NCBI RefSeq assembly: GCF_020531845.1 | Contig: NZ_JAJAVF010000004.1 | Coordinates: 290,045 to 354,044 of the forward strand | Direction of reading: 5' to 3' | DNA: 64,000 nucleotides | Source of the DNA: Methylobacillus methanolivorans | Lineage (GTDB): Bacteria; Pseudomonadota; Gammaproteobacteria; Burkholderiales; Methylophilaceae | Part shown: piece by piece, positions 26,379 to 36,938 of the stretch | How the letters are laid out: each line of letters starts with the position of its first letter | Numbering within the stretch: the stretch's first letter is position 1 | Notes under the pieces: model-generated | Seen by the model: only the letters and a program-made list of their open reading frames with translations | The model's database searches: none | What the model was told of the DNA's origin: nothing | Translations under genes and position numbers: made by a program

Positions 26379-27419
26379 ATGCAGTTAATCAAGTACGCCA
26401 TTGGGCTTTCTGAGCAGGGCCATATGCCGGACAGCCTTATCCGGGCTGGCATCCGGCATTTACTCAAGGCCAGGTTGCAGGAAGTCAGTTCGCACGATGT
26501 CGCTACGAGTGCCGAGCTGCAAGATGACTTCTTGCAGCAGATGCGTCAATCACCGGTGGCTCTGGTGCCTGAGCTTGCCAACGAACAACACTATGAGCTT
26601 CCTAGTGATTTCTTCCGCATGAGCCTGGGACAGCAACTGAAATACAGTTGCTGCTATTGGCCAGAAGGTATGGATAGCTTGAATGGTGCTGAGGAGGCGG
26701 CGTTGTCTGCTACTGTTGCCCATGCCGGGATTGCCGATGGGCAGGATATTCTTGAGTTGGGGTGTGGCTGGGGTTCACTGACGCTCTATATGGCTCACCG
26801 TTATCCAGGCAGTCGTATCACTGCAGTATCTAACTCCCATTCCCAACGTAATTTCATCCAGAGCACGGCGCGGCAGCGTGGCTTGAACAATGTCACTGTC
26901 ATCACTGCCGACATGAATGCTTTCATGGCAGAACAGCAGTATGACCGTATTGTTTCCGTGGAGATGTTCGAGCATATGCGCAACTACCAGGTGCTGTTCG
27001 AACGCCTCGCTGGTTGGCTCAAGCCGCAGGGGCGTTTCTTTATGCACATCTTCGTGCACCGTCTCACGCCGTATGCTTTCGTGGCGCAGGGCAATGACGA
27101 CTGGATGAGCGAGCTGTTTTTCTCCGGAGGCATGATGCCTAGCGATGCCCTGCCATTGCACTTTCAGCAGCACCTCAGGCTATTGCGCCAATGGCGCTGG
27201 AGTGGCGATCATTACGAGAAGACGGCGAATGCATGGCTGGAGAAGATGGATGCCAATAGCGCGCCTATCATGCAAGTGTTCCGCGATACTTATGGCGCAG
27301 ATGCACAGCGCTGGTTCAACCGCTGGCGGATTTTCTACATGTCGTGCGCAGAGTTGTTTGGCTACAACGATGGGCAGGAATGGTGGGTCAGCCATTACCT
27401 GTTCGAGCGCCAGGATTGA
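26379..27419 (+). CDS. CFA/coclaurine-N-methyltransferase-like SAM methyltransferase
   Basis: 346 residues. HYELPSDFFRMSLG and LKYSCCYW near residues 65-90, the SAM motif ILELGCGWGSLTLYMA near 128 and VEMFEHMRNY near 190 place it in the subgroup of CFA-like enzymes close to coclaurine N-methyltransferases. Unlike the methyltransferase at 21821 it keeps the Cys in YSCCYW and a His in FFMHIFVH. GGAGGAG precedes the ATG. It may add a second methyl group or act on another lipid; substrate is not evident. Confidence 0.88.
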   Translation: MQLIKYAIGLSEQGHMPDSLIRAGIRHLLKARLQEVSSHDVATSAELQDDFLQQMRQSPVALVPELANEQHYELPSDFFRMSLGQQLKYSCCYWPEGMDSLNGAEEAALSATVAHAGIADGQDILELGCGWGSLTLYMAHRYPGSRITAVSNSHSQRNFIQSTARQRGLNNVTVITADMNAFMAEQQYDRIVSVEMFEHMRNYQVLFERLAGWLKPQGRFFMHIFVHRLTPYAFVAQGNDDWMSELFFSGGMMPSDALPLHFQQHLRLLRQWRWSGDHYEKTANAWLEKMDANSAPIMQVFRDTYGADAQRWFNRWRIFYMSCAELFGYNDGQEWWVSHYLFERQD

Positions 27420-27420
27420 G

Positions 27421-27963
27421 ATGGCACCTCGCCCACTTATCCTGAATTTCGTGTTTTTCCAGCTAGGGTGGCTGGCTTGTGTCTATGGTGCGGCGAATCA
27501 CATGCCATGGCTTGGCCTGCTAGTCACTGTGCCTGTAGTAGCTTGGCATCTTTACCAGGCGTTTGCTTGGCGGCAGGAATTGAAATTGCTCATTCTGCTT
27601 CCCCTGTTAGGCATATTGCTTGATCAATTGCTGCTGTCCCTGCATTTGCTCTCTTTCCCCGCTAGCGCCTGGCCTGCCCAGTGGTTGCCACCGTGGATGT
27701 GGTGCCTGTGGGTATTGTTCACGACAACATTGAATGTCAGCTTGCGCTGGCTCAAATCGCACTACTGGCTCTCGGTAATCTTGGGTGCGTTGGGTTCAGT
27801 GCTGGCCTATCAGGCCGGTGAAAAACTGGGGGCTATCCATTTACACCAGGATTGGAGTCTGATCGGGATTGCGATTAACTGGAGCCTTGCCATGCCTGCC
27901 GCAGTGTATCTTGCCCGTCGATATGATGGTTTCCATGACAAGGAGATGGCGCGTGCCGCTTGA
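27421..27963 (+). CDS. DUF2878 integral membrane protein
   Basis: 180 residues with about five hydrophobic helices (FVFFQLGWLACVYGA; LLILLPLLGILLDQLLL; WMWCLWVLFTTTLNV; LSVILGALGSVLAYQAG; IAINWSLAMPAAVYLA). It matches DUF2878 in length and topology, a family nearly always found with CFA-like methyltransferases and DUF1295 proteins. Starts one base after the preceding stop. Function unknown; membrane support for lipid modification is likely. Confidence 0.85.
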   Translation: MAPRPLILNFVFFQLGWLACVYGAANHMPWLGLLVTVPVVAWHLYQAFAWRQELKLLILLPLLGILLDQLLLSLHLLSFPASAWPAQWLPPWMWCLWVLFTTTLNVSLRWLKSHYWLSVILGALGSVLAYQAGEKLGAIHLHQDWSLIGIAINWSLAMPAAVYLARRYDGFHDKEMARAA

Positions 27964-28738
27964 TCCCTTATTCTGGCAGCTATGGTGGCAGGCGCTATGG
28001 CCACTTGCCATCTTTGGTCTGCTCGGCTGGGTGTATAGCCTCTACCAACGCAATGTGCATATCATCGATAGCATGTGGAGTATCTACTTCCTCATCACGG
28101 CATTCTGGGTGGCACAAGGCCAGGTGTTGAGCGAGCGTAGTGTGCTGTTGCTAATCGTGGTGGTGTTATGGGCGGCTAGGCTGGCGGCTTACCTGACCAT
28201 TCGGAATTGGGGCAAACCCGAGGATTATCGCTATCAACAGATCCGCGCCAATAACTCGCCCCATTTCTGGCTGAAAAGCCTCTATATCGTGTTTGGCCTG
28301 CAACTGCTGCTAGCCTGGATGATTGCCGTACCTTTGGTGGCTGCTGTGCAAAGCGATGCACCTCTGCATTGGCTGGATATTACTGGCTTGCTGTTAAGCG
28401 TCATCGGGATCGTTTATGAGGGGGTTGCCGATTGGCAGTTGTATCGTTTCAAGAGCGACCCGCTTAATCGCGGCAAGGTGCTTGATCGTGGCTTATGGGC
28501 TTGGTCTAGGCACCCTAATTATTTTGGCGAGGCCATCACTTGGTGGGGATTCTACTTGGTGGCTTGTGCGGCCGGTGGATGGTGGACGCTATTCAGCCCG
28601 CTCATGATGACTTTTCTCTTGCTCAGGGTCAGCGGCGTTAAATTGCTGGAGCAGACCATTCATGAGCGCAGGCCGCAATACCGCGATTACATCTCCCGCA
28701 CTAGTGCTTTCATCCCCTGGCCCCCCAAGGCGAGGTGA
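27953..28738 (+). CDS. DUF1295 membrane protein (steroid 5-alpha-reductase-like)
   Basis: 261 residues with six to seven hydrophobic segments and the DUF1295 / isoprenylcysteine-methyltransferase-like C-terminal motif LDRGLWAWSRHPNYFGEA near 180, then QYRDYISRTSAFIP. Family members resemble 3-oxo-5-alpha-steroid 4-dehydrogenase and may reduce double bonds in lipids. I chose the GTG at 27953 because AAGGAG lies seven bases upstream; it overlaps the preceding gene by 11 bases. An ATG at 27935 in frame has no ribosome site. Confidence 0.87.
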   Translation: MPLDPLFWQLWWQALWPLAIFGLLGWVYSLYQRNVHIIDSMWSIYFLITAFWVAQGQVLSERSVLLLIVVVLWAARLAAYLTIRNWGKPEDYRYQQIRANNSPHFWLKSLYIVFGLQLLLAWMIAVPLVAAVQSDAPLHWLDITGLLLSVIGIVYEGVADWQLYRFKSDPLNRGKVLDRGLWAWSRHPNYFGEAITWWGFYLVACAAGGWWTLFSPLMMTFLLLRVSGVKLLEQTIHERRPQYRDYISRTSAFIPWPPKAR

Positions 28739-28774
28739 TGATGCGTTCATTCATTGCCGAATAAGGAGTTCATC

Positions 28775-29317
28775 ATGTCATGTAAACATTGGTTGGCTGC
28801 CTTAATGAGTATGTTTGGGCTATCTGCCTGTGCAACACAGACGCCATTGCCTTTGGCTCCACATGTAGATATCGAGCGTTTCATGGGACGTTGGTACGTG
28901 ATTGCCCATATCCCAACCTGGATAGAGAAACAATCCTATAACGCCGTTGAGTCGTATGCGCTCAAGCCTGATGGGTCGATTGCCACGACATTTACCTTCA
29001 ATGAAGGTGGTATCCATGGCCCGATGAAGGTATACCACCCGACTGGCTTTGTGATTGAAGGTAGCGGCAATGCCTTATGGGGCATGCAGTTTGTCTGGCC
29101 GATCAAGGCGCAATACAAGATCAGCCATGTGGCCGATGATTATTCAAACACCATCGTGACGCGCGATAAACTTGATTATGTCTGGATCATGGCGCGTACT
29201 CCCAGCATCAGTGAGCAGGATTACCAACAACTACGTGGCTTGGTCGAGAGCTATGGTTATGACATGAGCAAGCTTAGGCGCGTACCCCAGCTGGAGCGTC
29301 CGCGCGAACATCCCTGA
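28775..29317 (+). CDS. blc: Outer-membrane lipocalin (Blc-like lipoprotein)
   Basis: 180 residues. Lipobox GLSAC gives a lipidated Cys near residue 18; the lipocalin signature MGRWYVIAHIP follows near 38, with later barrel motifs (YNAVESYALKPDGS, WIMARTPSISEQDYQQL). Blc-type lipocalins bind lysophospholipids and fatty acids and are envelope-stress proteins, which fits the end of a lipid-modification operon. AAGGAG precedes ATG 28775. Confidence 0.92.
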   Translation: MSCKHWLAALMSMFGLSACATQTPLPLAPHVDIERFMGRWYVIAHIPTWIEKQSYNAVESYALKPDGSIATTFTFNEGGIHGPMKVYHPTGFVIEGSGNALWGMQFVWPIKAQYKISHVADDYSNTIVTRDKLDYVWIMARTPSISEQDYQQLRGLVESYGYDMSKLRRVPQLERPREHP

Positions 29318-29338
29318 GCCGCAGCAAATCCAGCCCGC

Positions 29339-30028
29339 TTACTTGCCCCAGTGAATCTCTGCTCGCCCCAATGTACGCAGGGCAGCGTTCACTTTTGAAT
29401 ATGGCTGGCTACCGAAAAAGCCGCGATGGGCGGATAGCGGAGAAGGATGTACCGAACTGATCACGGGGTGATGCGGTGCGATCAATGCACGGAACTGTTG
29501 TGCGTGGCTACCCCAGAGAATGAATACCAACGGCGTGTCGCGTTGGCCCAGGTAGGTGATCAATGCGTGAGTGAATGCCTGCCATAACTTGCTGTGTGCG
29601 CCCGCCTCACCACCCCGTGTGGTCAATGAGGCATTGAGCAATAAAATGCCTTGCTCTGCCCACGGCATCAGGTTGCCACTTTCCAAGGTTTGTCCAAGGT
29701 CTGACTGCATCTCCTTCAGCATATTGCGCAATGATGGTGGTGGCCGCACACCGTCTGGCACCGAGAATGACAAACCATGGGCTTGCTGTATGCCGTGATC
29801 TTCGCCATGGTATGGATCCTGCCCCAGCAAGACTACCCGTGCCGTGGATGGAGAAACTTGCCGCAAGGCCTCGAACCACAGGCCACGTTTAGGGCGTATA
29901 TCTGCCTCCATTTCCAGGTTCGCGCTAATGCTGTTGTACAGCGGCTGTAATTCAGGAATGACAGCGGCCCATGCCGCAGGCAGCGATTCTGGGTGAGGAT
30001 GGGTGATGGGATCGGGCACAACATGCAT
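29339..30028 (-). CDS. ung: Uracil-DNA glycosylase
   Basis: 229 residues, family 1 UDG. The catalytic water-activating loop GQDPYHGEDHGIQQAHGLSF is near residue 70, the uracil-specific LLLNASLT near 130, and the DNA-intercalation loop HPSPLSAHRGFFG near 193. It removes uracil from DNA for base-excision repair. Convergent with the lipocalin gene, 21 bases away. Confidence 0.97.
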   Translation of the reverse strand: MHVVPDPITHPHPESLPAAWAAVIPELQPLYNSISANLEMEADIRPKRGLWFEALRQVSPSTARVVLLGQDPYHGEDHGIQQAHGLSFSVPDGVRPPPSLRNMLKEMQSDLGQTLESGNLMPWAEQGILLLNASLTTRGGEAGAHSKLWQAFTHALITYLGQRDTPLVFILWGSHAQQFRALIAPHHPVISSVHPSPLSAHRGFFGSQPYSKVNAALRTLGRAEIHWGK

Positions 30029-30205
30029 GATGCAATCTCAATTCAAGCTGAAAGGAGCGGCCTACGGTACTAAATTCAAGGATGCCGGGCAAGCATAAAT
30101 GGCGTAATATCGTTCCAAGGTATCGCTCTTCCTCAAGAGTAGATGCCGTTGAGGCAAGCGCAAGACTTGCTGGTGATATGAGTTCAACACGATGGAGAAA
30201 GCGCG

Positions 30206-30499
30206 ATGAAAACCTTGTCTATCCTATTCCTTTCCCTGTTTGTTGCATTACCTGCCTTGGCAAGGCCAGTGGCAGAAGACGAGTTCCAGATCATGAAGGC
30301 TTGCCATGTGAATGCCACAGCCATGAACCTGGACGGCAACGTACGCGAACACTATTTGAACAATTGCGTGGTGTCGCAGGCCTATACCAATACGTCTGCC
30401 ATCCAGGCACGCAAGCAGTGCCAAATTAGCGCTACTGCAATGAACCTGGACGGAGAAACTCGGCGTAACTACCTGGCTTCCTGTCTTGCCAGCAATTGA
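30206..30499 (+). CDS. Exported protein with two PsiF-like repeats
   Basis: 97 residues. A signal peptide (LSILFLSLFVALPALARP) precedes two repeats of about 34 residues: MKACHVNATAMNLDGNVREH and the related CQISATAMNLDGETRRNYLA. Each ends in a Cys, as in the three-repeat protein at 14373, but the sequence is clearly diverged. Function unknown, periplasmic. GGAGAAAG precedes the ATG. The 177-base gap upstream (30029-30205) holds only short inverted repeats. Confidence 0.75.
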   Translation: MKTLSILFLSLFVALPALARPVAEDEFQIMKACHVNATAMNLDGNVREHYLNNCVVSQAYTNTSAIQARKQCQISATAMNLDGETRRNYLASCLASN

Positions 30500-30500
30500 T

Positions 30501-31400
30501 TCAAGCCAGGTAGTCTTGTAGGCGTTCGGCCAACCAATCCATGAACACTTTAACCCGGCGTGGCTGGTGTTGACGGTTGGGATACAGCATTGAGATAGGC
30601 ATGGGAGCGGCTTGATATTCGGGAAGTAACTCCACCAGCTTACCTTGCGAAAGATGCTTCTTGGCCGCCGCTTGTGGTACCTGAATAATGCCAAGCCCGG
30701 CCAGGCACGCTTGGGTATACGCATCGCTATTGTTGACGGTAATGATGGATGGCATCTTGATGCGCTTGATCTCGACGCCTAGCCTGTATTCCCAATAGGC
30801 ATCCTCCGACCCTAATACCTGTGCGTAGTGCACCATGAAATGGTGTTTAAGATCATCCAGCGTGCTGGGAGCGCCATATTTCTCCACATAGATAGGACTG
30901 GCACAATTGATGGTGTTGTGTACGCCCATTGAGCGTGCTACCAGGCCTGAGTCGCCCAGATTGCCAACGCGCAATACGCAGTCAAAACCTTCTGCCACCA
31001 CGTCTACCCGTCGATCAGTGCTGCTAAGTTCTATCTTGATGCCTGGGTGTTGAGCCAGGAAGTCAGGCAAGTGAGGCATGACCACTTCGCGGGCAACAGC
31101 CAGGGGAACGTCAATACGGATGCGCCCCTGAATACCTTTCTCATCAAGCTGGAACATGGATTCCAGCTCATCCATGTCTGTCAGCAGATCTTTGCATCGT
31201 TGGTAAAACACTTGTCCATCATGAGTCAGCACTACTTTGCGCGTTGTGCGTTGCAGTAGCCGGGTACCCAGGTGGGCTTCCAGGTTTTGTACTGCCATCG
31301 AAATGCTGCCTTTGGGCAGACCTAGGCTATTGGCCGCCTGGGTAAAGCTGGATAACTCGGCGACTCGGGTGAAAACGGTCATGGCATGCAATTTATCCAA
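30501..31400 (-). CDS. LysR-family regulator, TTG start
   Basis: 299 residues beginning DKLHAMTVFTRVAELSSF, the classic start of the CrgA/PtxR-like LysR group, with helix-turn-helix residues QAANSLGLPKGSISMAV. The initiation codon is TTG at 31400; AGGAG lies just upstream, and starting at the next ATG (31382) would remove conserved residues. Divergent from an SDR gene 139 bases away, which it probably controls. Its stop is one base from the end of the PsiF-like gene (convergent). Confidence 0.9.
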   Translation of the reverse strand: MDKLHAMTVFTRVAELSSFTQAANSLGLPKGSISMAVQNLEAHLGTRLLQRTTRKVVLTHDGQVFYQRCKDLLTDMDELESMFQLDEKGIQGRIRIDVPLAVAREVVMPHLPDFLAQHPGIKIELSSTDRRVDVVAEGFDCVLRVGNLGDSGLVARSMGVHNTINCASPIYVEKYGAPSTLDDLKHHFMVHYAQVLGSEDAYWEYRLGVEIKRIKMPSIITVNNSDAYTQACLAGLGIIQVPQAAAKKHLSQGKLVELLPEYQAAPMPISMLYPNRQHQPRRVKVFMDWLAERLQDYLA

Positions 31401-31431
31401 TCCTGACGCTCCTGTAGCTTGGATATATTTT

Positions 31432-31448
31432 GTTCAATTTATATGAAC
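31432..31448. promoter_or_regulatory. Candidate LysR box for the lysR/SDR pair
   Basis: GTTCA-N7-TGAAC, a perfect palindrome, in the 139-base divergent region between the regulator (start 31400) and the SDR gene (start 31540). It fits the general LysR recognition form; binding is inferred. Confidence 0.5.
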
Positions 31449-31539
31449 AGTCTAATCATTTTTGGATGATTTATCATTTTTTATCCAAGTAATAGACTGG
31501 CCACAGATTGATTCAACATTGACCTAAGGAGAATGCATC

Positions 31540-32292
31540 ATGAGCAAGATTGCCATTATTACTGGAGGAAATCGTGGTCTGGGCCGCAGCATGGCTTTGC
31601 ACCTTGCGCGCAAAGGCGTGGACAGCATCATTACTTATCGCAGTGGCATCGAACAAGCCCAGGCGGTCGTGGCTGAAATCAGCCAGCTTGGAGCGAAAGC
31701 CGTAGCGTTGCAGCTTGATGTGGGTGATAGCAGCAGCTTTGCAGGGTTTGTCAGTGGTGTGCAGCAGGCCTTGCAGCAATGGGAGCGTCAGGATTTCGAT
31801 TTTCTTGTGAATAATGCTGGTATCGGCACACATCAACTGATTACCGAGACGACCGAGCATCAGTTTGATAGCTTGATGAATATACATTTCAAGGGGGTAT
31901 TTTTCCTGACGCAGAAGTTGTTACCCTTGATGTGTGATGGAGGGCATATCCTGAATATCTCCAGTGGTCTTACCCGCTTCACCATGCCAGGCTATGCTGC
32001 TTATGCCGCAATGAAGGGTGGTATTGAAACATTGAGTCGTTATCTCGCCAAGGAGCTTGGTCCGCGTGGAATCCGTGTCAATGTGCTGGCTCCAGGTGCA
32101 ATCGAGACAGATTTTGGTGGAGGTGCCGTGCGTGACAATGCAGATATTAATCGCTTTGTTGCTGACCAGACGGCTCTAGGGCGAGTGGGGCTCCCAGATG
32201 ATATTGGTGCATTGGTTGCTCTGCTATTGTCGGAAGATAGTGGTTGGGTCACAGGTCAACGCATCGAGGCTTCAGGCGGGATGTTTCTATAA
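31540..32292 (+). CDS. Short-chain dehydrogenase/reductase
   Basis: 250 residues, classical SDR. Cofactor motif TGGNRGLG at residue 8, NNAG near 91, catalytic Ser in ISSGL and Tyr/Lys in YAAMK near 155-160. Substrate unknown; related to 3-oxoacyl-ACP-reductase-like SDRs. AAGGAG precedes the ATG. It stands alone, under probable control of the divergent LysR. Confidence 0.92.
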   Translation: MSKIAIITGGNRGLGRSMALHLARKGVDSIITYRSGIEQAQAVVAEISQLGAKAVALQLDVGDSSSFAGFVSGVQQALQQWERQDFDFLVNNAGIGTHQLITETTEHQFDSLMNIHFKGVFFLTQKLLPLMCDGGHILNISSGLTRFTMPGYAAYAAMKGGIETLSRYLAKELGPRGIRVNVLAPGAIETDFGGGAVRDNADINRFVADQTALGRVGLPDDIGALVALLLSEDSGWVTGQRIEASGGMFL

Positions 32293-32299
32293 CTCATAT

Positions 32300-32331
32300 G
32301 CCACCGGCATTCTTAGTTGTGTGCCGGTGGC
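32300..32331. terminator. Hairpin between convergent SDR and cytochrome genes
   Basis: GCCACCGGCA at 32300-32309 pairs perfectly with 32322-32331, loop of 12. It lies eight bases after the SDR stop and before the cytochrome stop. The T-tract is poor, so termination is likely but not certain. Confidence 0.5.
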
Positions 32332-32348
32332 GTGTTTACGTTGCTTGA

Positions 32349-32849
32349 TTAACTATTACGTTTTTCATAAGCCTCGACGGCTTTCTTGGTTTTTGCTGGT
32401 TCGGTTTGCCAGCCGCGCACCCAACTCATGACATGCAGTATTTCATCAGGTTCAAGCAGGCCCTGTTGTGGTCCCATCTGGCCATCGGCACCACCATAGA
32501 TAGTCTCAAACAATCCTTTGTCCTGTCGGTTGCCAGGATAGGTCCAGTAGTCATCACTGAGTGCAGGGCCTAGCTTACCTTCTGCAAGGTGGCCATGACA
32601 GCCTGAGCAGGCGGTGGCAAAAATCACATAGCCTTTATTCATGGCTTCCTGGTCGCCGTTGTACGGGTTGACGCCAGTATTCTTGAACTCCTTGAATTGT
32701 GGTGTTTCCGTTTCGCCCGTGAAATCAAGCGGATCACCCGAGATTGTGCCGCGGAAATCCAGGTCGGCATAGGCAGTAGTTAACACCAAGCCAGTGGACA
32801 GCAAAGCACCTAGACTTCCTGCAATGATAAGCTTTCTAAAAAGTTGCAT
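32349..32849 (-). CDS. Cytochrome cL-like (MxaG/XoxG family), stand-alone
   Basis: 166 residues: a signal peptide (LIIAGSLGALLSTGLVLTTAYA) and one heme c motif CSGCH near residue 80. The following region (LGPALSDDYWTYPGNRQDKG, then YGGADGQMGPQ) is characteristic of cytochrome cL, the electron acceptor of PQQ methanol dehydrogenase; the Met in GQMGP is the probable distal heme ligand. No mxaF, xoxF or mxaJ gene is adjacent, so this is an extra or relocated copy. Strong evidence for a methylotrophic host. Confidence 0.88.
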   Translation of the reverse strand: MQLFRKLIIAGSLGALLSTGLVLTTAYADLDFRGTISGDPLDFTGETETPQFKEFKNTGVNPYNGDQEAMNKGYVIFATACSGCHGHLAEGKLGPALSDDYWTYPGNRQDKGLFETIYGGADGQMGPQQGLLEPDEILHVMSWVRGWQTEPAKTKKAVEAYEKRNS

Positions 32850-33115
32850 ATGATTACCCTCGATTATTCAGTTAATGATAATAAAACTCATAATATTTAA
32901 CGAATTAGAATTGTTAGGTTGCTTACCATAGTGTTATTTTTAGAGGTGCTGGCAAGCAGAAAGTTCAAGGCTTGATGAACCGTGATTAGGCAGGGCGGGA
33001 GGGAGCTAAAACAGGGCCTGTGACTAGGGTTTGATGTTGTCTTAAGTGTGCAGCATGGTGAGTTAAGTTGAGATGAACTTGTTGCATAAGGTGGCCTTAC
33101 TTATGCATGGCGTAC
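32850..33115. other. 266-base intergenic region, cytochrome cL promoter side
   Basis: Contains no ORF with a ribosome site. A GTTCA-N8-TGAAC inverted repeat at 32963-32980 is the only structure noted. It presumably carries the promoter of the cytochrome gene. Confidence 0.4.
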
Positions 33116-33991
33116 CTATGCAATTGGCTTGTAGGCCAGGAGGCTGGCAAGCTCTTGCAAAAGTCGGCGGCGGGGATGGTGGCAATGCCAGACCAGGGCA
33201 ATGGTACGGCTGGGTTTCTGGCGGATGTTGATGTAGCGTATATCGCTTTCGTCGGGCTGAATGGCCACAGACGGCATCAATGTCACCCCGACGCCATTCT
33301 TGACCATGAAGCGCAGGGTTTCCAGGCTGGAGGCGCGAAAATCATCCTCGATGAATCGGGATGGATTGCAAATCTGCAGTGCCTGGTCGCGCAGACAGTG
33401 CCCTTCATCCAGTAAAAGCAGGTTTTCCTGATCGATCGCATTGAGATCAACCTCGTCGTGATCGGCAAGGGCGTGATCGCTGGCAACCGCCAAGGTAAAA
33501 GGGTCCTCGAACAAGGGGCTGGCTTCCAGCTCTTGCGGTTTTACCGGCAGTGCCAGCAAGGCGGCATCCAGCTTCATGCTTAGCAACAGCTCTATCAATG
33601 CATTGGTTTTCTCCTCGATCACCAGCATTTTCATCGCCGGAAAGTGTTGCTTGATGCGGAATACATATTCCGGCAACACATAGCTGGCCACGGAGGGAAA
33701 TGCGCCAAGTGAGAGCTTGCCGCAGGTTGGTAGCTGTGCCTGTGCCGCAATCATGCGGATTTGCTCTGCATCGGCGACGATGCGGCGGGCAACCTGAACC
33801 ACTTGTTCGCCAATCTCCGTGATATCGACTTGGTTTTTGTTGCGCACGAACAAGGGCACATCAAGATAGTCCTCAAGCTTCTTGATCTGCACGCTCAATG
33901 TAGGTTGGCCGATAGCACATTGGCTTGCCGCCTGGCTGAAGTTTTTGCAGTCGGCGACTGCAATTAGGTAGTTCAAGTCTCTCAAATTCAT
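33116..33991 (-). CDS. oxyR: OxyR hydrogen-peroxide sensor
   Basis: 291 residues, LysR family. The two redox cysteines fall at positions 199 and 208 in GHCLRDQALQIC, the same numbering as E. coli OxyR, where they form the peroxide-induced disulfide. The N-terminal helix-turn-helix is NFSQAASQCAIGQPTLSVQI. It activates antioxidant genes; here it faces a small exported protein gene and katG, its likely targets. GAGGT precedes the ATG. Confidence 0.96.
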   Translation of the reverse strand: MNLRDLNYLIAVADCKNFSQAASQCAIGQPTLSVQIKKLEDYLDVPLFVRNKNQVDITEIGEQVVQVARRIVADAEQIRMIAAQAQLPTCGKLSLGAFPSVASYVLPEYVFRIKQHFPAMKMLVIEEKTNALIELLLSMKLDAALLALPVKPQELEASPLFEDPFTLAVASDHALADHDEVDLNAIDQENLLLLDEGHCLRDQALQICNPSRFIEDDFRASSLETLRFMVKNGVGVTLMPSVAIQPDESDIRYINIRQKPSRTIALVWHCHHPRRRLLQELASLLAYKPIA

Positions 33992-34236
33992 GTCTTTACC
34001 TCTTGGGTGTTTCCCTGCCCCAAGCCATTGGTTCGTGCTGCATGTTGTTTCTCGCGCATTGTAACCATGAAGCCCCTCTTTACCTTATTGATATTGCCCA
34101 TGGCGTCATTGAGCAAATGAATTTCAGTTATCTCCGGTGAAAGCATTCAATGCTGACAAACGCGGTAGTGCCCATTCTAGGGACTGCCGGGTTTCAATGC
34201 TTCGCTTAAATCATGAATTTGTTAAAGGAGATAATC

Positions 34237-36857
<2,621 letters not shown>

Positions 36858-36890
36858 TCTATGCACTAGGCTTCTTGGCCAGGTGATGGG

Positions 36891-36920
36891 AAAAAGAGCA
36901 GCGATCGCTGCTCTTTTTTT
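36891..36920. terminator. Bidirectional Rho-independent terminator after katG
   Basis: A self-complementary stem AGAGCAGC-GATC-GCTGCTCT is flanked by five A on the left and a seven-T run on the right. It serves katG on the forward strand and, with the A-run, the receiver-kinase gene on the reverse strand. Confidence 0.93.
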
Positions 36921-36938
36921 ATTGTTGTTTTGCTCCTG

